Below are positions 52,972 through 62,329 of a DNA stretch of 64,000 nt, piece after piece; position 1 is the stretch's first letter, and each line of letters opens with the position of its first letter. The stretch is taken from contig CAMLKG010000004.1 of assembly GCA_946480695.1 (NCBI GenBank), positions 62,001-126,000 of the forward strand. The letters run 5' to 3'. The position numbers and the translations under genes were made by a program. The DNA is from an uncultured Cellvibrio sp. (GTDB lineage Bacteria; Pseudomonadota; Gammaproteobacteria; Pseudomonadales; Cellvibrionaceae). The notes below the pieces were generated by a model. It was given only the letters and a program-made list of their open reading frames with translations. It had not been told where the DNA came from and ran no database searches.

Positions 52972-54084
52972 TTAATTAGCATCCGCCTGGTTGAATAAGG
53001 CTTTGATAAATGGTTCGGCGGCAAAGGGTTGCAGGTCATCAATGGCTTCACCTACCCCAATGAAGCGCACCGGCAACCCAAACTTCTTGCTCAGGGCGAA
53101 GATAACCCCGCCTTTTGCCGTGCCATCCAGTTTGGTCAGCACCAGGCCGGTGACGCCGGCGGCATCGCGGAACTGTTCCGCCTGGTTGACCGCGTTTTGG
53201 CCGGTACCGGCGTCCAGCACCAACAGGACTTCGTGCGGCGCGGTGGTATCCAGCTTGGCCATTACCCGCTTGACCTTGGCCAGTTCTTCCATCAGGTGGT
53301 TTTTGTTGTGCAAGCGACCGGCGGTATCGGCAATCACCACATCAATGCCACGGGCTTTGGCAGCATTTAACGCATCGTAGATAACCGAGGCGGAGTCAGC
53401 GCCCGTGTGTTGGGCAATGACCGCGACATTGTTGCGCTCACCCCAGACTTGCAGCTGTTCGACCGCCGCAGCGCGGAAAGTATCCCCCGCCGCCAGCATG
53501 ACTTTTTTACCGTCGTTTTGCAGGCGTTTGGCAAGCTTGCCGATGGTGGTGGTTTTGCCAACGCCGTTAACGCCCACGACCAAAATGACATAGGGCGCCC
53601 GGGCGGTATCAATTACCAGCGGTTGCTCGACCGGGCGTAATAGATCGGCCAGTTGCTCGCGTAATGCCTTATAGAGGGCATCGGTGTCGTTCAGTTGTTT
53701 ACGCGCGACGCGGGCAGTCAGGTTGTCGATGATCTCGCTGGTGGCGTCCATACCTACGTCGGCCAGCAATAATTGGGTTTCCAATTCCTCAAACAATTCA
53801 TCGTCGATCGTTTTGCGCCCGAGGAAGAGGTTGCCCAAACCTTCGGTAAAGTGGCTGGAAGTACGACTTAACCCTTGTTTGATGCGCGCGAAGAAGCCCG
53901 GCTTTGCTGGCGCCGCTTCCGTTGCAATCGGCGCCGGGATTGCATCTTTATTGGCGGGTGGCACCTCCGTTGGAGGCGTCAAGGCATCGGAATCCGGCGG
54001 GAGCCCTGCCGGTTGACCAGAAGTGGTTTCAGCAACCTTTTCGCTGCCCGGCTTTTCAGATTTTTTAAACAGATTGAAAAACAT
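52972..54084 (-). CDS. ftsY: Signal-recognition-particle receptor FtsY
   Basis: A 370-residue protein with an acidic/proline-rich A region (about 1-75) and an NG GTPase domain with GVNGVGKTTTIGKLA, DTAGR and TKLDGTAKGG. It docks ribosome-SRP complexes at the membrane. It is first in the ftsY-ftsE-ftsX unit and is divergent from rsmD. Confidence 0.96.
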   Translation of the reverse strand: MFFNLFKKSEKPGSEKVAETTSGQPAGLPPDSDALTPPTEVPPANKDAIPAPIATEAAPAKPGFFARIKQGLSRTSSHFTEGLGNLFLGRKTIDDELFEELETQLLLADVGMDATSEIIDNLTARVARKQLNDTDALYKALREQLADLLRPVEQPLVIDTARAPYVILVVGVNGVGKTTTIGKLAKRLQNDGKKVMLAAGDTFRAAAVEQLQVWGERNNVAVIAQHTGADSASVIYDALNAAKARGIDVVIADTAGRLHNKNHLMEELAKVKRVMAKLDTTAPHEVLLVLDAGTGQNAVNQAEQFRDAAGVTGLVLTKLDGTAKGGVIFALSKKFGLPVRFIGVGEAIDDLQPFAAEPFIKALFNQADAN

Positions 54085-54191
54085 AGTCGTGATCTGGGGA
54101 TTTCAGGAAAGAATCTGCCTGGCCTAATCGTTCAGCCGGGGCGATAAAGGCGCTATCCTACCACTTATGTTTACACCTGCGAGAGAAGACC

Positions 54192-54809
54192 TTGTCCAGA
54201 CCCGGTGCCAACCCTGCCAAATCCCCCGCAAAATCCACTAAAGGTAGCAATCAGCTGCGCATTATCGGCGGTAGCTGGCGCGGTCGAAAGCTGGGCTTTC
54301 CCGATGTGGACGGTCTGCGCCCTACCGGTGACCGCATCCGCGAGACATTGTTCAATTGGCTGGCGCCGCATATCCAGGGCGCGCGTTGCCTGGATTTATT
54401 TGCCGGTTCAGGCGCCCTGGGGTTGGAAGCCTTGTCGCGTGGCGCGGGCGAAAGTGTACTGGTGGAAAAACATCCGCTCGCAGCCCGGTCGCTCGCGCAA
54501 AACCTGGCATTGCTCAATGCCCAAAGCGCGCGCGTAATCAATACCGATGCGATGGTGTACCTGGCGAGTTGCAATGGCCAGGTACCGTTTGATGTGGTGT
54601 TTATCGATCCACCCTTCCAACTGGACCTCTGGCAAGGGAGTATCGATTTACTTGAGCAACACGGGCTGCTGGCGGACGGTTGCGCCATTTATGTGGAATC
54701 GGGACGGGGGGATGAATACCAGGTACCGCCGGGTTGGGAGCTGCACCGCGATAAAACAGCGGGTAACCTTCGCTACCGGTTGTTTTATCGTAATGCCGAA
54801 TTAGAGTGA
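54192..54809 (+). CDS. rsmD: 16S rRNA (guanine966-N2)-methyltransferase RsmD (TTG start)
   Basis: A 205-residue SAM methyltransferase with IIGGSWRGRKL, GDRIRETLFNWL, DLFAGSGALGLEALSRGA and the catalytic FIDPPF. It modifies G966 of 16S rRNA. The start is a TTG at 54192 with GAGAGAAG upstream. It is divergent from ftsY and its end overlaps the convergent CBM6 gene by nine bases. Confidence 0.94.
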   Translation: MSRPGANPAKSPAKSTKGSNQLRIIGGSWRGRKLGFPDVDGLRPTGDRIRETLFNWLAPHIQGARCLDLFAGSGALGLEALSRGAGESVLVEKHPLAARSLAQNLALLNAQSARVINTDAMVYLASCNGQVPFDVVFIDPPFQLDLWQGSIDLLEQHGLLADGCAIYVESGRGDEYQVPPGWELHRDKTAGNLRYRLFYRNAELE

Positions 54810-56378
54810 ACGGATGTTGACGAAGTCGCTGTATAAACCGTTTTTATCAAAGGCGGCAATTTCAAAAACATAGGTGCCGTTGGTCAAACCCGTTAGGGTA
54901 AAGCTGTTGTCCCATGGCCCGATGTTGGAAGTGACGTAGGTATATTTCGTATCGCCCGCTAATTTGTAACGAATTTCGTAGCCCCCCAAATCCTCCGCGT
55001 TCAGCAGGTCGCCATTGGCGCGCGCTGTTGGCGGTGTCCATTTGAAGTAAGCTTCGCCACGGGTAATTTCGCTGGGGACACTGGAACTGCTGGATGAAGT
55101 AATCGCGTTGGACGGTGCCGATGAAGAACTGGAACTGCTCACAACAGCCGCTGCCGAGCTGCTGGAACTCGACTGGGTGACTCCAGCGGAACTGCTTGAG
55201 CTGGATTGCACAGAGGAGGACGCAGGCGCGGCTGCTTCGATTTTAAACCAGTTAAGGTTGAACCCATAGGTACCCCGGGTGAGCGTGGTTAATCCGAATT
55301 TGTGCGAACCCGCGGTTAAATTGACCGTTTGTACCAGATCAACCCATTTCTGGCTACCGCCCGTTTTGGGTACCGATACAGTGCCATATTGCTTACTGCC
55401 GTCTGCTTCATGGAAAGCAAAACTTCCACCCCCACCCTGGCTTGCCACACGAAAGGTCACTTTGTAGGTGCCGGTAGTGGGTATATCCACCACTTTATCG
55501 GTGTAGGAAAGCCAGTCGTTCTCATGGAAATACCCGACATTCAGGCCACCGCCAGTATCAGAGGTAGGTTCAGTCTGGATACCGCTCATCGCTGAATAAT
55601 CCTCCGCCTGGATAGTGGCGGGCAGCGACAACCCTTTAAATTCCACTTTGAACCAGTTGAGGTTAAAACCCGAGCCACGGGTAATCGCGGTTATACCCAA
55701 ACTGTGGATACCGGCAGTCAGTTTGATGGTGCGCTCCAGGTCAATCCATTTCTGTACCCCTCCCGTATTAGGGACATTCACTACATCGTATTGCACGCTC
55801 TTGTCGGCTTCATGTAATGCAAAGCTGCCGCCGCCGCCATTGCTGGCTACACGATAGGTCACTTTATAACTGCCTGTTAACGGAGCGGTAAATTGGGTAT
55901 CGGAATACAACATCCAGTCGCCATCGTGGAAATAACCGACATTCAGGCCACCACCGGTATCTGTGGTGGTTTCGGTCTGGACTCCGGACATTGACGTAAA
56001 ATTTTCTGCCTGGATGGTTAACGGCAAACTGGTAGTGGTACTGCTTTTACTGCTGGAGGAAGACGTAGTTACCTGGGCAGCGGCCCCGCCACTCAAACTC
56101 ATAAGCGGTGCAAACAACGCCATGGCAAAGGTCATGCGCCGCAAGGACATTTGCCAGCCCAGGCCGCGCTTCAATTGTTGGTGGTTGATGTAACCTAATT
56201 TGACCAGCACCTCACCGATGGAGGTAACTTCCATCGCCCCTTTATCACCGGGATCGATAGTCGCACGCAGGCGTTTTTGTTCGTCAATTGCAATTTTCAG
56301 TTGGTTGCTGCTAATTATTCCCTTTTCTACCAGTATGTCCCCTAACCGCGTCGCCTTCATATTTTTGTTCTTGGCCAT
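54801..56378 (-). CDS. MshEN-like repeats fused to signal/anchor, two CBM6 modules and FN3
   Basis: A 525-residue mosaic. Two 24-residue repeats (11-34 starting RLGDILVEKG and 53-76 starting SIGEVLVKLG) fit the MshEN/GspE-N c-di-GMP-binding pattern RLGxxL..G......L..A...Q. A hydrophobic segment (77-101, ending GGAAAQ) follows at once. CBM6 modules sit at about 119-247 and 254-381, each with IQAE, SGxQTE and FNLNWFK. Polyserine linkers (387-434) and an FN3-like domain (441-525) complete it. The first ATG has a strong GGAGGT site, so the fusion is likely translated whole. If the 77-101 segment is a signal anchor, cytoplasmic repeats would sense c-di-GMP and an outer part would bind polysaccharide. 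No catalytic domain is present. Confidence 0.85.
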   Translation of the reverse strand: MAKNKNMKATRLGDILVEKGIISSNQLKIAIDEQKRLRATIDPGDKGAMEVTSIGEVLVKLGYINHQQLKRGLGWQMSLRRMTFAMALFAPLMSLSGGAAAQVTTSSSSSKSSTTTSLPLTIQAENFTSMSGVQTETTTDTGGGLNVGYFHDGDWMLYSDTQFTAPLTGSYKVTYRVASNGGGGSFALHEADKSVQYDVVNVPNTGGVQKWIDLERTIKLTAGIHSLGITAITRGSGFNLNWFKVEFKGLSLPATIQAEDYSAMSGIQTEPTSDTGGGLNVGYFHENDWLSYTDKVVDIPTTGTYKVTFRVASQGGGGSFAFHEADGSKQYGTVSVPKTGGSQKWVDLVQTVNLTAGSHKFGLTTLTRGTYGFNLNWFKIEAAAPASSSVQSSSSSSAGVTQSSSSSSAAAVVSSSSSSSAPSNAITSSSSSSVPSEITRGEAYFKWTPPTARANGDLLNAEDLGGYEIRYKLAGDTKYTYVTSNIGPWDNSFTLTGLTNGTYVFEIAAFDKNGLYSDFVNIRSL

Positions 56379-56506
56379 AAGCTACCTCCAAATACATTTA
56401 CCTGCTTGCTTTTGCGCCATACTGAACTGCAAATTCATCCTAGCTGAGTCTAGTTCAGGCCAAAACAACTTGGTGTTTCACCCATAGACCAAATTGCGAT
56501 TTGTAG

Positions 56507-57058
<552 letters not shown>

Positions 57059-57059
57059 G

Positions 57060-57872
57060 TTATTTCTGGCAATCCACGCAATACACGGTGGTGCGATCAT
57101 TCATTCGCACCTCCTTGAGCAATTTCTTGCAACGGGTACAGGGTTCCCCACCCCGGCCATAAACCAGCAGCTCCTGTTTGAAATAGCCCGGTTTGCCATC
57201 GCCCCCGACAAAATCGCGTAGCGTGGTTCCACCCTGTTCAATTGAGCGCTGCAATACAAAACGAATATCGCGCACCAGGTCCGCGCAATTCTTGCGGGTC
57301 AGGGAACCCGCCTTGCGAATCGGTTTTATGCCCGCCATAAACAGCGATTCATTGGCATAAATATTCCCCACACCCACCACAACCTTGCTGTCCATGATGA
57401 ATTGCTTGACCGCCTGGCTACGTTTGCGGCTGCGCGCAAATAAATAGTCCGCGGTAAACGCATCGGTGAGCGGCTCCGGCCCCAGTTCCGCCAGCAACCC
57501 ATGGGTTTCAGGGACACCCTCCACCCACAACAGGCAACCAAAACGGCGCGGGTCGCAATAACGCAACACCTGGTTACCGAAAACCATGTCAAAGTGATCG
57601 TGGAACAAGGGCGGCTCCTGCTGCGCCACTATGCGCAGGCTGCCGGACATACCCAGATGGATCAGTGCATGGCCATGGCCAAAATCCAATAGCAAGTATT
57701 TGCCGCGCCGCCGCGCACCGAGCAGCACCTTGCCTGCCAATAATGTCGCCAGGTCATCGGGAATGGGCCAGCGCAACCGCGGCTGGCGAATGACAAGCCC
57801 GGTCAGTTTACGGCCGAGGATATGCGGGCTAATGCCGCGCAAGGTGGTTTCGACTTCGGGTAATTCTGGCAT
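57060..57872 (-). CDS. mutM: Formamidopyrimidine-DNA glycosylase MutM/Fpg
   Basis: A 270-residue base-excision enzyme with the catalytic N-terminus PELPEVET exposed after Met removal, the VGNIYANE segment and a C-terminal zinc finger (CTRC then CVDC). It removes 8-oxoguanine. It lies convergent with coaD, an arrangement common in Pseudomonas relatives. Confidence 0.96.
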   Translation of the reverse strand: MPELPEVETTLRGISPHILGRKLTGLVIRQPRLRWPIPDDLATLLAGKVLLGARRRGKYLLLDFGHGHALIHLGMSGSLRIVAQQEPPLFHDHFDMVFGNQVLRYCDPRRFGCLLWVEGVPETHGLLAELGPEPLTDAFTADYLFARSRKRSQAVKQFIMDSKVVVGVGNIYANESLFMAGIKPIRKAGSLTRKNCADLVRDIRFVLQRSIEQGGTTLRDFVGGDGKPGYFKQELLVYGRGGEPCTRCKKLLKEVRMNDRTTVYCVDCQK

Positions 57873-57948
57873 AGGTGTCCTGGAACGATCAGGAATGGGA
57901 AGACCGCAATTGTATTGGCGTTGGAGCTACAGCACCAACCTATTTCGC

Positions 57949-59355
57949 TCACAGGTGCTGCGCCGCACTTAAGCGCATCATTAGATTCAATTGGTTAACA
58001 ATTAATTGAAACTCTTCGAACTGGCGCGCTGACAATTTACCCATTTCAGCATCCGCATAGGCGATAGCCATCAAGCGTTTATTTAAATGTAACGCCGCAA
58101 CAAAAATATCGCCCCTGGCCGCCATTGCCTGCAACGCCCCCACATCTTTGCGCTCGCCTTCTTCCCGATAATGGAAGGGTTGCTGGGTGCGTAATAATTC
58201 ATGCAGCAACTCGCCCTTATGCAATTTTTCCAAACTGATTTTGATTTGCTGGCGCCACAGGTGCGTTCCTTTTCCTGCAACATAGCGTACATCCAGCATT
58301 TTGTTTTTATGATCGACATTCAGGATCGCCAGGCGCGCAATGTCCGCGCCTTCATGTAACGCCGCGAGTGATAGCTGGGTGACTTTAGGGAGTTCATCGC
58401 CAGCGAGCATCGCTTTATGGATTTGGTTTAATTGCTGCTGGAATAAATAATCCGGTTTTTCAATGGCAATATTTTTCTCTTCGATTTGATGCGGATCGGG
58501 TAGCGCGCTGATGAGGATATCAACACCATAAATTGTCGCAATCACCGAGGCTTCATCGGCCATGCACAACACTTGTTTTTTCGCGTCCTCCAGGGAAATC
58601 TTGCATAAGCCTGCAATCTGCTGACACAATTTTTGCATTTCCGGGCTTTTAATTCCGCGCTGGATGTAGATGCTGATTTCGTTGCCCAAATTAACGGCGC
58701 GCGCTGCCGCGCTGGAATGCACATGGTTTTCGCAGGCTTCACTTAATAGATCTCCCAGCGCCCAATCCTTTATCAGATAGCGAGAGAGCAAACTGGTATC
58801 AACACCGAGATAATCCAGCGCCAGGCTGTGTTCCGCGTGCGGGGTTTGGTCACGCGCTTCGATAAAATCCTCCACCACCTTGCGGCCGGTGGAAATCAGC
58901 GCGAGTTCGCTGATATTGCGCAACAGCGCCGCGATAAAAACCTGTTCTTTTTTATCGCCATCCAAAAACGGAACCATGGCCTTGGCTTGTACAGCGGCAT
59001 GAAAAGATCGCGCCAAACTCTGGATCAGCAATGCCTTGGGTTTACCTTTAAGGAAGTTATCAATCAGCGTTGTCGCCAGGGTGATATTGCGCAGGTTGTC
59101 AAAACCCAAATGCACAATCGCGCGCGATACTGTTTTGATGGGAACGAAAGAAGAGTTGTAGTGTACCGAGTTAGCGATGCGCAACACTTTGGACGTTAGG
59201 TCGGCATCGCGCAAAATTATTTTTGTCAGGTCCTCTGCACGGCATTTTTCGTTTTCACTTAACTCGCAGATTTCCCGCACCACCGCATCCAGCGTAGGCA
59301 ACTCCTGTTCGGCAAGGGTATCCATCCATGCCTCAAGCCCGCGAATATCTGTCAT
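57949..59355 (-). CDS. HDOD-domain signalling protein with C-terminal GAF-like region
   Basis: A 468-residue cytoplasmic protein. An HDOD domain (about 15-220) with LPTLDAVVREICELSE and VSRAIVHLGFDNLRNITLA precedes a region (about 300-460) with a GAF-like look (LAILNVDHKNKMLDVRYVAG, MAIAYADAEMG). HDOD proteins lack complete HD phosphodiesterase motifs and act as signalling adaptors. The gene is on the same strand as mutM but 76 bases upstream and probably separate. Confidence 0.8.
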   Translation of the reverse strand: MTDIRGLEAWMDTLAEQELPTLDAVVREICELSENEKCRAEDLTKIILRDADLTSKVLRIANSVHYNSSFVPIKTVSRAIVHLGFDNLRNITLATTLIDNFLKGKPKALLIQSLARSFHAAVQAKAMVPFLDGDKKEQVFIAALLRNISELALISTGRKVVEDFIEARDQTPHAEHSLALDYLGVDTSLLSRYLIKDWALGDLLSEACENHVHSSAAARAVNLGNEISIYIQRGIKSPEMQKLCQQIAGLCKISLEDAKKQVLCMADEASVIATIYGVDILISALPDPHQIEEKNIAIEKPDYLFQQQLNQIHKAMLAGDELPKVTQLSLAALHEGADIARLAILNVDHKNKMLDVRYVAGKGTHLWRQQIKISLEKLHKGELLHELLRTQQPFHYREEGERKDVGALQAMAARGDIFVAALHLNKRLMAIAYADAEMGKLSARQFEEFQLIVNQLNLMMRLSAAQHL

Positions 59356-59519
59356 AGAGGGGAACCCGTGTTAGCAAAACATAGCAGTGATCGAAGCCTA
59401 TGTTCCTGGTTTTTATTCGTATCGGCTTGAGTGTAGACCAGGTCGCTGAATTTGCATTTGGGATGCGGGCACCCGGGAAAAATTTTCTATCAAAAGGCTT
59501 TACCCTGATTTCAGGCAAT

Positions 59520-59547
59520 AAAAAACCCGGTACAAGACCGGGTTTTT
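59520..59547 (-). terminator. Terminator of the rpmB-rpmG operon
   Basis: Stem AAAACCCGGT/ACCGGGTTTT with loop ACAAG and T-rich flanks, 15 bases after the rpmG stop. Confidence 0.88.
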
Positions 59548-59561
59548 TCGAGCAAACCAAC

Positions 59562-59717
59562 TTACTTGATTTTGCCTTCTTTGTAGACCACATGCTTGCG
59601 CACTACGGGGTCGTACTTTTTGATTTCCATCTTTTCCGGCATGGTGCGCTTGTTCTTGTCAGTGGTGTAGAAGTGACCAGTACCAGCAGAAGAGTTCAGA
59701 CGAATTTTTTCGCGCAT
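59562..59717 (-). CDS. rpmG: 50S ribosomal protein L33
   Basis: A 51-residue basic protein with the L33 pattern [19 protein letters not shown] and [17 protein letters not shown]. It has no cysteine pair, so it is the zinc-independent (C-minus) form. It was read directly from the sequence; the ATG at 59715-59717 has TAGGAG upstream. It lies 15 bases after rpmB and is co-transcribed with it. Confidence 0.96.
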   Translation of the reverse strand: MREKIRLNSSAGTGHFYTTDKNKRTMPEKMEIKKYDPVVRKHVVYKEGKIK

Positions 59718-59732
59718 GACGATAGCTCCTAA

Positions 59733-59969
59733 TTACACTTTGTGGCCGTTGGCACGAACATCAGCCAACACAGCTTCGATGCCGCGCTTGTCGATGATAC
59801 GCATACCTTTTGGAGTCAGGCGCAGAGTTACGAAACGCTTCTCAGCTTCTACCCAAAAACGGTGGGATTGCAGGTTGGGCAAAAAACGACGCTTGGTGTG
59901 GTTTTTTGCGTGGGAAACATTGTGACCGGTAACAGGACGCTTGCCGGTAACTTGACATACTCTGGACAT
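59733..59969 (-). CDS. rpmB: 50S ribosomal protein L28
   Basis: A 78-residue protein starting [21 protein letters not shown] with the [18 protein letters not shown] core of L28. There is a single cysteine only, so it is the zinc-free form. First gene of the rpmB-rpmG unit. Confidence 0.97.
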   Translation of the reverse strand: MSRVCQVTGKRPVTGHNVSHAKNHTKRRFLPNLQSHRFWVEAEKRFVTLRLTPKGMRIIDKRGIEAVLADVRANGHKV

Positions 59970-60178
59970 TTTATTGCCTCATTCAAAATCATTGCGCTCT
60001 GCTGGAGGCGCTGGGCTAGAACCGTGAAACAGACTAACAACCAGCAAATGCGCCTTGTAATCAGCCTATTCTTTCCTAAACGCGGCGGGAAAATTCGACA
60101 CTGCCGCAAAGAGCCGCGCTTTATACCAAAAGCCGGGGCCAATAGCAACGAAAAGGTTATTTTTTGATCCCGGGTTAC

Positions 60179-60853
60179 CTAGATCAGGCCGCGCTCGGCA
60201 AAGGAGACAACCTCGGTATCCCCTACCACCATATGGTCCAGTACCCGCACATCGATCAATTCCAGCGCCGCTTGTAATCGGCCGGTGATACGCTGGTCAG
60301 CCTGGCTGGGTTCCGCGACACCACTGGGGTGGTTATGGGCCAATATTAACGAAGCGGCGTTATGGTTTATGGCCCGCCTTACGACTTCCCGCGGGTATAC
60401 CGAAGCCCCATCGATGGTGCCGAAAAACAACTCTTCATAAGCAATCAGGCGATTCTGGTTATCGAGGAAGAGCACGGCAAAGACTTCATTCGGCTGATGG
60501 CGCAACTGGGCACTCAGGTAGCGGCGCACCAGATCGGGACTGGCCAGGAGGTCGCCCGCTTTCATCGTTGCCGAGAGATGGCGACGCCCCATTTCCAGCA
60601 CGGCCTGTAATTGTGCGTATTTTGCGTCGCCTAACCCGAGCCCCTTGCAAAATTCCGTGTGTGAAGATTCCAGTAAAGGTCGCAAACCACCGTATTGCTG
60701 CAACAGCTCACGCGCAAGATCCACGGCTGATTTACCTGCGCATCCGATACGCAGGAAGATCGCAAGTAGTTCAGCATCAGAGAGGGCGCGCGGGCCCCGG
60801 GCAAGCAATTTTTCGCGGGGGCGTTCGGCTTCCGGCCAATTGGCAATAGACAT
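60179..60853 (-). CDS. radC: RadC-family JAB1/MPN protein
   Basis: A 224-residue protein with an N-terminal helix-hairpin-helix region ([14 protein letters not shown]) and a C-terminal JAB1/MPN metalloprotease-like site, [14 protein letters not shown]. Despite the historical name, a DNA-repair role is not established. It is divergent from coaBC and lies in the Pseudomonas-like order rpmG-rpmB-radC-coaBC. Confidence 0.93.
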   Translation of the reverse strand: MSIANWPEAERPREKLLARGPRALSDAELLAIFLRIGCAGKSAVDLARELLQQYGGLRPLLESSHTEFCKGLGLGDAKYAQLQAVLEMGRRHLSATMKAGDLLASPDLVRRYLSAQLRHQPNEVFAVLFLDNQNRLIAYEELFFGTIDGASVYPREVVRRAINHNAASLILAHNHPSGVAEPSQADQRITGRLQAALELIDVRVLDHMVVGDTEVVSFAERGLI

Positions 60854-61090
60854 AACAAACTCCTTTTATTAACAACTCGATTAATTTATCCCTGGACCCT
60901 TTGGCGGGTATGGCGCAGGCAGATGCGAAAGCGGCTGCAAGAATGGTATCTTAACGCCCGTTCGTCAAGTCCTCGCGCAGGGTCGGTGTCACGCCGCGCA
61001 GGGCGGACGCCGTTAGTGGCCAATTACACTGTTTAGCGCTAAGGTTGATCACTGACTGTCCTCTTTTTATTCCCCGGGGCCGCCTCCTTT

Positions 61091-62296
61091 ATGAGTTCAC
61101 TTGCAAATAAACAAATTCTGCTCGGCGTCACCGGCGGTATCGCCGCTTATAAAAGCGCCGACCTGGTGCGTCGCCTGCAAGATGCGGGAGCCAGCGTACA
61201 GGTTGTGATGACGCCCGCAGCCCGGGAATTTATTACGCCATTAACAATGCAAGCGCTTTCCGGTCACCCGGTGCACACCCAATTACTCGACCCGGAAGCC
61301 GAAGCCGGAATGGGTCATATCCAGCTCGCGCGCTGGGCTGACCTGGTGTTGATCGCTCCCGCCACTGCGGATTTTATGGCCCGCCTCGCGCAGGGTGTTG
61401 GCAATGATTTATTGACCAGCATCTGCCTGGCCACGGCGGCGCCCATTGCCCTGGCACCGGCAATGAACCAGGGCATGTGGCGCAATGCGGCAACCCAAAG
61501 CAACCTCGATACATTGATTGATCGCAAGGTCCATATCTTTGGCCCCGCCGATGGTGGCCAGGCGTGTGGCGATGTCGGGCCGGGACGCATGCTGGAACCC
61601 TTGCAAATTATTGATATGGCATCCCGCCTGTTCAGCACCGGCAGCCTCGCGGGTAAAAAAGTCGTCATCACTGCCGGCCCCACCCGCGAAGCCATTGACC
61701 CGGTACGCTACATTAGCAACCACAGCTCAGGGAAAATGGGTTATGCCTTGGCCCAGGCGGCGATTGAGGCCGGTGCGCAAACTGTTTTGATTAGTGGCCC
61801 CACCCAGCTTGCAAAACCGGCGCGCGCCCAATGTATCGATGTTGTTACCGCCGGGGAAATGTTCAGTGCAAGCATGCGGGAAGTGCAGGATTGCGACTTA
61901 TTTATCGCCGCCGCTGCTGTAGCTGATTACCGCCCGGCAACCGTGGCTACGCAAAAAATGAAGAAAAATGAAAGCGATAGCATCACCCTGACGCTGGTGA
62001 AAAACCCGGACATAGTTGCCAGCGTCGCCGCCCTTCCGCGCAAGCCATTCACAGTAGGTTTTGCGGCGGAATCCGAACAGTTGCTTGATTACGCCCGTGC
62101 AAAACTGGAGCGCAAAAACCTGGATATGGTAATCGCCAACAATATCAGTGAAAGCCACATAGGTTTTAATAGCGATGATAATGCGGTTACCCTGATCGAT
62201 AAAAATTCAACGCTGGAAATCAGCCAGCGCAGCAAACAACAGATCGCACGCGAACTGATCGCCTGTTTTGCACAAAAACTGACAACACAACAATAA
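61091..62296 (+). CDS. coaBC: Bifunctional phosphopantothenoylcysteine synthetase/decarboxylase
   Basis: A 401-residue fusion enzyme. The N-terminal flavoprotein decarboxylase CoaC has GVTGGIAAYKSADLVRRL, the catalytic histidine in GHIQLARWADL, PAMNQGMW and the ACGDVGPGRM lid. The C-terminal CoaB synthetase has ITAGPTREAIDPVRYISNHSSGKMG. It makes 4'-phosphopantetheine for CoA. No strong ribosome site is seen before the ATG. In Pseudomonas dut follows; here algC follows directly. Confidence 0.95.
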   Translation: MSSLANKQILLGVTGGIAAYKSADLVRRLQDAGASVQVVMTPAAREFITPLTMQALSGHPVHTQLLDPEAEAGMGHIQLARWADLVLIAPATADFMARLAQGVGNDLLTSICLATAAPIALAPAMNQGMWRNAATQSNLDTLIDRKVHIFGPADGGQACGDVGPGRMLEPLQIIDMASRLFSTGSLAGKKVVITAGPTREAIDPVRYISNHSSGKMGYALAQAAIEAGAQTVLISGPTQLAKPARAQCIDVVTAGEMFSASMREVQDCDLFIAAAAVADYRPATVATQKMKKNESDSITLTLVKNPDIVASVAALPRKPFTVGFAAESEQLLDYARAKLERKNLDMVIANNISESHIGFNSDDNAVTLIDKNSTLEISQRSKQQIARELIACFAQKLTTQQ

Positions 62297-62329
62297 GCTA
62301 GCCACAGAAAATAATGGGAAGGTAAACGA

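Noticed and set aside
55081..55216. Serine-codon-rich repetitive DNA that resembles a tandem repeat
   Set aside because: It encodes the polyserine linkers of the CBM6 protein, a common feature in this group, rather than an independent repeat element.
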